Shown piece by piece: positions 7,676 to 12,861 of a stretch of 14,713 bases of DNA (position 1 is the stretch's first letter; each line of letters opens with the position of its first letter). The DNA lies in assembly GCA_031371425.1 (NCBI GenBank), contig JANMJO010000225.1, positions 1 to 14,713 on the forward strand. The letters are read 5' to 3'. Position numbers and translations under genes: made by a program. The DNA is from JAFMIX01 sp031371425. Lineage in GTDB: Bacteria > Verrucomicrobiota > Verrucomicrobiia > Limisphaerales > JAFMIX01. The notes beneath the pieces were generated by a model. That model saw only the letters and a program-made list of their open reading frames with translations, was not told the origin of the DNA and did no database searches.

Positions 7676-7699
7676 CAGGAAGACAGGAAAGCAGGAAAC
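7676..7699 (+). repeat. three tandem 8-bp units
   Basis: CAGGAAGA, CAGGAAAG and CAGGAAAC stand in tandem, directly before the inverted-repeat element of 7703-7776, in the trpS/recF gap. This is another short-unit repeat among several in the window's spacers. Confidence 0.6.
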
Positions 7700-7702
7700 G
7701 TC

Positions 7703-7776
7703 ATCCGCAGATTTCGCAGAGGGACGCAGATTAAAAAACTTTGTTTTATCTGCGAAAATCGGTGCAATCTGCGGAT
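7703..7776. repeat. 74-bp inverted repeat with ~10-bp internal period
   Basis: The ends are ATCCGCAGATT (7703-7713) and AATCTGCGGAT (7766-7776), an 11-bp perfect inverted repeat. Further pairing inside brings CGCAGATTAAA opposite TTTATCTGCG. The left arm repeats CGCAGA three times at 9-10-bp steps. The element occupies most of the trpS/recF spacer, and its last base is the first of the recF stop codon (7776-7778, minus strand). Confidence 0.75.
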
Positions 7777-8858
7777 CAAACCCGTTTCAAGTTTCCCGCC
7801 TTTACTTCCCACCGCTGCAAATCTTTCCCCAGTTCGCGCGGCCAGTTCTCCTCCGTGCAGGTCATGAACACCTGGCCGCTCGTCTTGCGCGCGTGTTGCA
7901 GCAACGGCAGCAGCCCGGCGCGGCGCTTCGCGTCCAGCTCGCCCATCACGTCGTCAATCAGCAGCACCGGCGCGCTGCCGTGGATGCCCGTGAGGTATTC
8001 CGCCTGCGCCATTTTGAGCGCGATGGCGAGCGTGCGCTTCTGGCCCTCGCTGCCGAATTGCGCGGCGGATTTGCCGTTGAGCGTGAGTTGCAATTCATCG
8101 CGGTGCGGCCCCACCAGCGTGGCGCGGAACGTCCCCTCACGCTTGCGCGCCTGCGCGAGTTCCACGGCGAAATCCTGCTTCACACTCGGCTGGTATTCGA
8201 TGCGCAATTCCTCCGCATCGTTTGAAATGCGGCGATACGCCAGCCGCGCGAGAGGCGAGAGCCTGGGCGCGAGTGCGGTGCGGAAGCGGATGAGTTCATT
8301 GCCGAGCTTCACGAGTTCGGCGGAGAAACTTTCCAGCGCGGCCTCATCCACGGCGCGGTGCTTGAGCAGCGCATTGCGAGCACGCAACGCCAGCGCGTAA
8401 CGCTGCAAGAGCGGCAGGTAGGTGGGGTGCGTCTGCGTCAGCATCAGATCCAAAAACCGCCGCCGGATGCGGCCCGTGCCTTTGATGAGGAGCAAATCTT
8501 CCGTGCAGAAAACCACCGCGCGCAACGCGCCCAGAAAATCGCCGAGCCGCTTCACCGGCTGTGCGTCGAGCGACAGCTTCCGTTCGCTGGCTGACCAAAA
8601 CATCTTGATCTCGTGCCCGCCCTGGCCGACGACGTTGCCGCCCACGAAGTAGCCCCGCGCACCATGCCGCACCATCTGCGCGCCGCCCACGCCGCGGAAC
8701 GACCGCAGCGTGGCCATGAGATAAATCGCTTCGAGGATGTTGGTCTTGCCCTGCGCGTTATCGCCGAGCAGGACGTGGCAGCCGGGCGCAAAGTCCACGT
8801 CCAACCGCGCGTAATTGCGGAAGTCACGGAGACGCAGATGAGCCAGATGCACGCGCAT
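7776..8858 (-). CDS. recF: RecF DNA repair/replication ATPase
   Basis: A 360-residue SMC-like ATPase that loads RecA at single-strand gaps with RecO and RecR; E. coli RecF has 357 residues. The N-terminus LAHLRLRDFRNYARLDVDF is typical of RecF. Walker A GDNAQGKT is at 32-39, followed by NILEAIYLMATLRSFRG. The ABC signature is GSEGQKRTLAIALK. Walker B VLLIDDVMGELD has its acidic pair at Asp302-Asp303. The ATG at 8858 starts at the conserved MRVHLAHLRL. Unlike the common dnaA-dnaN-recF-gyrB order, it stands here next to trpS and divergent from a ubiX-type gene. The divergent spacer is filled by a telomere-like repeat. The gene ends exactly at the border of the 7703-7776 repeat. Confidence 0.96.
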   Translation of the reverse strand: MRVHLAHLRLRDFRNYARLDVDFAPGCHVLLGDNAQGKTNILEAIYLMATLRSFRGVGGAQMVRHGARGYFVGGNVVGQGGHEIKMFWSASERKLSLDAQPVKRLGDFLGALRAVVFCTEDLLLIKGTGRIRRRFLDLMLTQTHPTYLPLLQRYALALRARNALLKHRAVDEAALESFSAELVKLGNELIRFRTALAPRLSPLARLAYRRISNDAEELRIEYQPSVKQDFAVELAQARKREGTFRATLVGPHRDELQLTLNGKSAAQFGSEGQKRTLAIALKMAQAEYLTGIHGSAPVLLIDDVMGELDAKRRAGLLPLLQHARKTSGQVFMTCTEENWPRELGKDLQRWEVKAGNLKRV

Positions 8859-8877
8859 AAAATGGGGTGGCGGCGCG

Positions 8878-8900
8878 GGAGTTCAAGCTAAAGCGTGAAC
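8878..8900. repeat. short hairpin, possible degenerate palindromic element
   Basis: GTTCAAGC (8881-8888) and GCGTGAAC (8893-8900) pair with one mismatch around a TAAA loop, just upstream of the recF start. The GAGTTC/GAAC flavour and TAAA loop recall the hairpins of the mqnE element. It is probably a relic of the same family. Confidence 0.4.
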
Positions 8901-8917
8901 ATGGTCTGTGTCGTACT

Positions 8918-9004
8918 CGTAATCCTAATCGTAATCTTAATCGTAATCTTAATCGTAATCTTAATCGTAATCTTAATCGTAATCTTAATCGTAATCTTAA
9001 TCGT
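8918..9004 (+). repeat. telomere-like 12-bp tandem array, seven units
   Basis: The unit CGTAATCTTAAT is repeated seven times without a break from 8918 to 9001, then CGT. Only the first unit differs, at one base (CGTAATCCTAAT). Each unit is itself two near-identical hexamers (CGTAAT/CTTAAT). The array lies in the recF/ubiX divergent spacer. In translation it gives a monotonous four-residue repeat and is not coding. Confidence 0.95.
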
Positions 9005-9011
9005 CCGCCGC

Positions 9012-9044
9012 GATTACGATTAGGATTACGATTAGGATTAGGAT
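9012..9044. repeat. inverted arm of the 12-bp array
   Basis: GATTACGATTAGGATTACG and the following ATTAGGATTAGGAT are the reverse complement of the array type seen at 8918-9004, with the C variant more common. A short GC-rich spacer (CCGCCGC, about 9005-9011) separates the arms. Transcribed or single-stranded, the two would fold into a long hairpin. Confidence 0.85.
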
Positions 9045-9101
9045 GGGGGAAACAAACCCCGCGCTTGCCCGCCGCGCCGCGCCGCGCCATTATTTGCGCG
9101 C

Positions 9102-9659
9102 TTGAAAATACTTGTGGCCATCACCGGAGCCAGCGGCGCGCTTTACGCGCAGCGATTGCTCGACAACCTCGACCCGCTTGCGCACGAGGTCCACGTCGTG
9201 CAGAGCAACTACGCCCAGCAAGTCATCGCCACCGAGTTGCCCGGCGGCCTGCGCCTGCGCGATGGCGTGAAGACGCACAACATCAAAAGCATGAACGCCC
9301 CCTTCGCCAGCGGCTCGAATCCGCCGGACGTGATGGTCGTCATCCCCTGCACGATGGGCACGCTGGGGCGCATCGCCCACGGCTACAGCGAGGACGTCTT
9401 GCTCCGCGCCGCCGACGTGGTGCTGAAGGAAAAGAGAAAGCTCATCCTCGTCCCGCGCGAAACGCCGTTGAGCCTCATCCACGTGAAGAACTTTGAACTG
9501 CTGCTGCTCGCGGGCGCGACCATCCTGCCGGCGAACCCGAGTTTCTACGCCGGTGCAAAAACAATCGTCGAACTCGCCGATACCGTCGTCGCGCGCGTGC
9601 TGGATCACATCGGCGTGCCGAACCAACTCGCGCCGCGCTGGGCGGAGGAAAAAGAGTGA
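9102..9659 (+). CDS. ubiX: UbiX-type flavin prenyltransferase
   Basis: A 185-residue flavoprotein that joins dimethylallyl phosphate to FMN to make prenylated FMN, the cofactor of UbiD-type decarboxylases. The N-terminus MKILVAITGASGALYAQRLL is diagnostic, as are IPCTMGTLGRIAHG and LKEKRKLILVPRETPLS, which belong to the FMN and phosphate sites. The start is TTG at 9102, the only start that begins at the conserved KILVAITGASG; no Shine-Dalgarno is visible. Followed by a UbiA-type gene and mqnE, it most likely serves menaquinone synthesis by the futalosine pathway, where UbiX, UbiD and UbiA homologues act late. A second copy of its last 21 codons lies 177 bp downstream. Confidence 0.95.
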   Translation: MKILVAITGASGALYAQRLLDNLDPLAHEVHVVQSNYAQQVIATELPGGLRLRDGVKTHNIKSMNAPFASGSNPPDVMVVIPCTMGTLGRIAHGYSEDVLLRAADVVLKEKRKLILVPRETPLSLIHVKNFELLLLAGATILPANPSFYAGAKTIVELADTVVARVLDHIGVPNQLAPRWAEEKE

Positions 9660-9662
9660 ATC

Positions 9663-9761
9663 AGCCACGGATGGAACACGGATTAAACACAGATATGAAA
9701 ATCAACTTTCACGCTGCGGGTTTCAAAAAATCCGTGTTCCATCCGTGTTCCATCCGTGGCT
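9663..9761. repeat. 99-bp inverted repeat with 11-bp units (ubiX spacer)
   Basis: AGCCACGGATGGAACACGGA starts the left arm at 9663; its reverse complement ends the right arm at 9761. The pairing is perfect over about 21 bp and partial further in. The arms are built from 11-bp units of the type GGATGGAACAC. The element fills the spacer between ubiX and the truncated ubiA copy. Confidence 0.85.
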
Positions 9762-9765
9762 AAAA

Positions 9766-9835
9766 ATGTTTTTCGGCGTTCAAAAGTGGCTTTCGTTCGT
9801 GCGCTTCTCGCACACGATCTTCGCGCTGCCGTTCA
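9766..9835 (+). pseudogene. truncated second copy of ubiA (5' end only)
   Basis: From the ATG at 9766, 23 codons match the start of the intact gene at 9997. MFFGVQKWLSFVRF parallels MFSTINKWASFVRF, and SHTIFALPF is identical in both. A DNA stretch of more than 30 bases around GTGCGCTTCTCGCACACGAT is identical. Homology stops after the Phe codon TTC, where the sequence switches to the ubiX tail. The reading frame stays open to 9981 but is meaningless after the switch. This is a relic, not a gene. Confidence 0.85.
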
Positions 9836-9901
9836 CGCGTGCTCGACCACCTCGGCGTGCCGAACCAACTCGCGCCGCGCTGGGCGGAGGAGAAGGAATG
9901 A
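9836..9901 (+). pseudogene. truncated second copy of ubiX (3' end only)
   Basis: Read in its own frame, this fragment encodes RVLDHLGVPNQLAPRWAEE followed by KE and a TGA. That matches the last 21 residues of the intact ubiX except for one Ile-to-Leu change. The DNA differs at several third positions (CTG/CTC, GAT/GAC, GAA/GAG, AAA/AAG, GAG/GAA). Mostly synonymous change means the fragment came from a functional, diverged ubiX rather than from decay in place. It is fused directly to the truncated ubiA start. Confidence 0.88.
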
Positions 9902-9904
9902 ATC

Positions 9905-9982
9905 GTTGCAGGTTGCAGGTTGAAAGTTGCAAGTTGGGCGGCGCGAAATCCAACTTGCAATCTGTAACTTTCAACTTGTAAC
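9905..9982. repeat. inverted repeat with 7-bp units (ubiA spacer)
   Basis: The left arm is five 7-bp units of the type GTTGCAG (9905-9937). The right arm (9950-9982, CCAACTTGCAA and on) is its imperfect reverse complement, with a GC-rich loop GCGGCGCGAAAT. It holds the same position relative to the ubiX tail and ubiA start as the unrelated element at 9663-9761. Confidence 0.8.
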
Positions 9983-9996
9983 CGCCCACTTCAAAA

Positions 9997-10896
9997 ATGT
10001 TTTCAACCATAAACAAGTGGGCGTCTTTTGTGCGCTTCTCGCACACGATCTTCGCGCTGCCGTTCGCGCTGGCGGCGATGCTCATCGCCGCGCGGGACAA
10101 CCGTGGCTGGCCGGGCTGGCGGACGTTTGGGCTGATTCTCGCCGCGATGGTTTCGGCGCGGACTTGTGCGATGGCGTTCAACCGCATCGTGGACCGCAAA
10201 TTCGACGCGCTCAACCCGCGCACGGCGAACCGGCATTTGCCCGCCGGGACGATTCCGCTCGCGAGCGCGGTCTTGTTGTGCGCGCTGTCCGGCGCGGGAC
10301 TGCTGGCGGCCAGTTGGTTTCTGAACCCGCTTTGTTTCTGGCTCTCGCCCGTGGCGTTGGTGGCGGTTTGTTTCTACTCGTTGACGAAACGGTTCACGGA
10401 TTACACGCACGTCTTCCTCGGCATAGCGCTCGCGCTCGCGCCCGTCGGCGCTTGGCTGGCGGTGAAGGGCGCGGAGGTTTCGCCGCTGGAAATTTTGCAG
10501 ATGACGTTGCTCGCGCTCGCCGTCGTGCTGTGGCTCGTGGGCTTCGACATCATCTACGCGCTGCAAGATCACGAGTTCGACAAGTCGCACGGGCTGCGCT
10601 CGCTCGTGGTGGCGTGGGGGCAGAAGAACGCCCTCGCCGCCGCGTTCCTCGCGCACATGGTGATGTGCGGGTTGCTGGCGGGGTTCGGTTTGCTGTGCGG
10701 CTTCCGGCTGGCCTACCTCGTGGGCTGGCTGATTATCCTGATGTGCCTCGTGATGGAACATTGGATCGCGCGCCGCCGCAGCTTGAACTGGATCAACGTC
10801 GCCTTCTTCCGCCTCAACGCCCTCGTGAGCGCGGTCTTTCTTGTGGTGGTGGCGGCGGAGGTGGTGTTGCAGGGTTGGTATGGTCGGATGCGGTAA
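9997..10896 (+). CDS. ubiA: UbiA-family prenyltransferase (MqnP-like)
   Basis: A 299-residue polytopic inner-membrane enzyme that transfers a polyprenyl chain to an aromatic acceptor. Both Asp-rich Mg2+/diphosphate motifs are present: NRIVDRKFD (Asn62, Asp66, Asp70) and DIIYALQDHEFD (Asp184, Asp191, Asp195). About eight or nine hydrophobic helices can be seen, and NPRTANRHLPAG follows the first motif as in 4-hydroxybenzoate octaprenyltransferases. With UbiX and MqnE as neighbours and no ubiquinone genes in view, it is best read as MqnP, the menaquinone-branch prenyltransferase of the futalosine pathway. Homology alone cannot separate it from UbiA. A 23-codon relic of a second copy lies just upstream. 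Confidence 0.93.
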   Translation: MFSTINKWASFVRFSHTIFALPFALAAMLIAARDNRGWPGWRTFGLILAAMVSARTCAMAFNRIVDRKFDALNPRTANRHLPAGTIPLASAVLLCALSGAGLLAASWFLNPLCFWLSPVALVAVCFYSLTKRFTDYTHVFLGIALALAPVGAWLAVKGAEVSPLEILQMTLLALAVVLWLVGFDIIYALQDHEFDKSHGLRSLVVAWGQKNALAAAFLAHMVMCGLLAGFGLLCGFRLAYLVGWLIILMCLVMEHWIARRRSLNWINVAFFRLNALVSAVFLVVVAAEVVLQGWYGRMR

Positions 10897-10962
10897 GAAA
10901 ACCGCGCCTGTGTTCCTGACATAATTCTTGCCGGCAACTATCGGGTGTGTTTTGCTCCGGCC

Positions 10963-11328
10963 ATGGAAACTCCGCCGCCATTAACATCTCCTCCACCGGA
11001 CAGAACGGACAACAACGACAAGCTCTTTATCATCCTGTCTCATCTGTCCGTGTTTCTTGGCGTAGGCCTGATCCTGCCGCTCATCATCTACCTCGTGAAA
11101 AAAGACGAGTCGGAGAACATCGCGTCCCATGCGCGCGAAGCGTTGAACTTCCATATCTCCATCTTCCTTTACGGCATCGTCGCGTTTATGTTGTGCCTTG
11201 TGCTCATCGGTATTCCGTTGCTGATTGCCCTCGCCGTGATGACGGTTGTGCTGCCCATCGTCGCGGCGGTGAAAGCGTCTGACGGCGGGTTTTACAGCTA
11301 CCCGCTCTCGATCCGTCTGGTGAAGTAA
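10963..11328 (+). CDS. small DUF4870-type (Tic20-like) membrane protein
   Basis: A 121-residue protein. A Pro-rich, charged N-terminus (METPPPLTSPPPDRTDNNDK) leads into LFIILSHLSVFLGVGLILP, then LVKKDESENIASHAREALNF, a signature of DUF4870/Tic20-like proteins. Two more hydrophobic stretches and a C-terminal GGFYSYPLSIRLVK follow. Three or four membrane helices are expected. The function of the family is not established. The ATG at 10963 is preferred to a GTG at 10945. It lies 66 bp after the ubiA-type gene and 63 bp before mqnE on the same strand, so it is probably co-transcribed with the menaquinone genes, but a role in that pathway is only a guess. Confidence 0.82.
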   Translation: METPPPLTSPPPDRTDNNDKLFIILSHLSVFLGVGLILPLIIYLVKKDESENIASHAREALNFHISIFLYGIVAFMLCLVLIGIPLLIALAVMTVVLPIVAAVKASDGGFYSYPLSIRLVK

Positions 11329-11391
11329 GGCAATCATTCCGCCCGCCGCGCGTTTGCCTCACGCTCCGAAAGCTGCTTTACTCTGCGCCCG

Positions 11392-12753
11392 ATGCATTTC
11401 TTCGTTCAACAAAGCGAGCTGCGCGACCTCTACGATAAGGTCGCCGCTGGCGAACGCATTTCCGAAGCCGACGCGCTGCGGTTGTTTGAATCCAAAGACC
11501 TCAATGCACTCGGCGCGATCGCCGATCTCGCGCGGCAGAAGAAGGTGGGCAACCGCGCCAGCTTCATCATCAATCGCTACATCAACTACTCGAACTACTG
11601 CATCCTCTCCTGCCAGTTCTGCTCGTTCGCCAAGAAGAAGCGCGATGCCGATGGCTTCGAGCTGACCATCCCGCAGATGGTCGAGAAGGCGCGCGAGGCC
11701 TTGAAGCTCGGCATCACGGAACTGCACATCGTCGGCGGATTGCATCCCTCGCTGCCGTTCAGCCATTACGTGGAGATGTTGAAAGCATTGAGCGCGCTGA
11801 ATTCTGAAATCGGCAATCGCCTTCAATTAAAATGCTTCACCGCGATTGAAATCCTGCACCTCGCTTGGATGGCCAAGAAAACCGTGGAGCAGACCTTGCG
11901 CGAATTGAAAGACGCCGGACTTGAATCGCTTACCGGCGGCGGCGCGGAGATTTTTGCACCCAAAGTCCGCAGCGCCATCGCCAAGGGCAAGGAATCCGCC
12001 GAGGAATATTTGGACGTTCACCGCACCTGGCACAAGCTCGGCGGGCGCAGCACCTGCACGATGCTGTTCGGCCACGTCGAAACGCTCGCCGACCGCGTGG
12101 ATCATCTGCGGCAATTGCGCGCGCTGCAGGACGAGGCGCTCGCGAATGGGTTTGGAGTTCCGGCTTCAGCCGGTCCGGGGCGCGGCGTTCACGCCGCTTC
12201 CGCGTCCGAGAACCAGGAACAATCGAAATCACCCAACCCGCCGGCAGTGAAGCGGGCTGAAGCCCACGCTCCCCAGCCGCCTAAAGGCGGAACTCCGAAC
12301 TACGGCGGCTTCGTCGGGTTCGTGCCGCTGCCGTATCAGCCGGAGAACAACGACATCCCGGTGCACACGCCGCCCACGGGCTTCGACGCGTTGCGCACCA
12401 TCGCCGTGAGCCGCATCTACCTCGACAACTTCGATCACATCACCGCCTACTGGGTGGGCATGGGCATGAAGCTGGCGCAAGTGGCATTGAGCTACGGCGC
12501 GGACGATTTGCACGGGACGATCATCGAGGAACACATCTTCCACATGGCCGGCGCGACCTCGCCGCAACTCCAGACCGAAGCCGACATGATCAAAGCCATC
12601 CGCGAAGTCGGCCGCACGCCCGTGCAACGGAATACTTTCTACGAACCAATTAAAGTCCTCGCAGAGTCTTTGCAGACGGCCACCACAGCGAATGAAGCCG
12701 AACCGCCGTCGGGCAAATCCAAGGTGCTGGAAGACAATCTGGCGACGGCGTGA
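11392..12753 (+). CDS. mqnE: aminofutalosine synthase MqnE with 50-residue in-frame insertion
   Basis: A 453-residue radical SAM enzyme that builds 6-amino-6-deoxyfutalosine from SAM and 3-[(1-carboxyvinyl)oxy]benzoate, in the menaquinone futalosine pathway. The [4Fe-4S] motif is C-x3-C-x2-C at Cys70, Cys74 and Cys77 (NYCILSCQFCSF). Other family segments are ELHIVGGLHPSLPF, ALSYGADDLHGTIIEEHIFH and VQRNTFYEP. The start MHFFVQQSELRDLY is conserved-looking. Residues 254-303 are Pro/Ala/Gly-rich, match nothing in the family, and are encoded by a palindromic repeat. Removing them gives about 403 residues and restores a plausible join, ALANG to YGGFVGFVPLP, close to the usual GGF-x-F-IPL segment. 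The frame is kept, so the enzyme may still work with a surface loop. Confidence 0.94.
   Translation: MHFFVQQSELRDLYDKVAAGERISEADALRLFESKDLNALGAIADLARQKKVGNRASFIINRYINYSNYCILSCQFCSFAKKKRDADGFELTIPQMVEKAREALKLGITELHIVGGLHPSLPFSHYVEMLKALSALNSEIGNRLQLKCFTAIEILHLAWMAKKTVEQTLRELKDAGLESLTGGGAEIFAPKVRSAIAKGKESAEEYLDVHRTWHKLGGRSTCTMLFGHVETLADRVDHLRQLRALQDEALANGFGVPASAGPGRGVHAASASENQEQSKSPNPPAVKRAEAHAPQPPKGGTPNYGGFVGFVPLPYQPENNDIPVHTPPTGFDALRTIAVSRIYLDNFDHITAYWVGMGMKLAQVALSYGADDLHGTIIEEHIFHMAGATSPQLQTEADMIKAIREVGRTPVQRNTFYEPIKVLAESLQTATTANEAEPPSGKSKVLEDNLATA
12150..12300. repeat. multi-hairpin palindromic element inserted in mqnE
   Basis: Terminal inverted repeats GTTTGGAGTTCCG (12150-12162) and CGGAACTCCGAAC (12288-12300) match at 12 of 13 positions. 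Between them are four perfect hairpins: CCGGCT-TC-AGCCGG, GCGGCG-TTCA-CGCCGC, GGGCT-GA-AGCCC and CCGCC-TAAA-GGCGG. Counted from 12151 the element is 150 bp, exactly 50 codons, with no stop in the mqnE frame. No target-site duplication is obvious. Loops and termini match the shorter element at 6635-6691. Confidence 0.88.
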
Positions 12754-12768
12754 AAAATCCTCCTCCTC

Positions 12769-12861
12769 AACCGCGAAACACACGAAACTTTCCAGCCGCA
12801 AAAGAACGCAAAGCCCGCAAAGAGTTTCAACCGCTGATTGGCGCTGATAAACGCTGATTTC
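12769..12861 (+). repeat. cluster of three short-unit direct repeats
   Basis: The gap between mqnE and the convergent hsdR holds three successive repeat types. They are CGCGAAACA/CACGAAACT (about 12771-12788), CGCAAAAGAA/CGCAAAGCC/CGCAAAGAG (about 12797-12824) and CGCTGATTGG/CGCTGATAAA/CGCTGATTTC (12832-12861). Unit lengths are 9-10 bp. The last unit runs into the hsdR stop codon (12860-12862). No T-run terminator is seen. Confidence 0.75.

Noticed and set aside
8918..9044. CRISPR array or linear-replicon telomere
   Set aside because: There are no unique spacers between units and no cas genes. The array is internal to continuous chromosome with genes on both sides, so a true end is not supported.
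8867..9496. Open frame through the 12-bp array giving a repeated NRNL-type peptide
   Set aside because: The repeat peptide is a direct translation of the tandem DNA, and the frame then runs out of phase through ubiX.
9766..9981. A 71-residue small protein starting with the duplicated UbiA N-terminus
   Set aside because: Homology ends after 23 codons; the rest is an out-of-frame ubiX tail plus a repeat. It is better called a relic.
10915..10946. Promoter for the DUF4870-type gene (CTGACA, 17 bp, TATCGG)
   Set aside because: The -10 hexamer matches at only three positions, and the gene is close enough to the preceding one for co-transcription.
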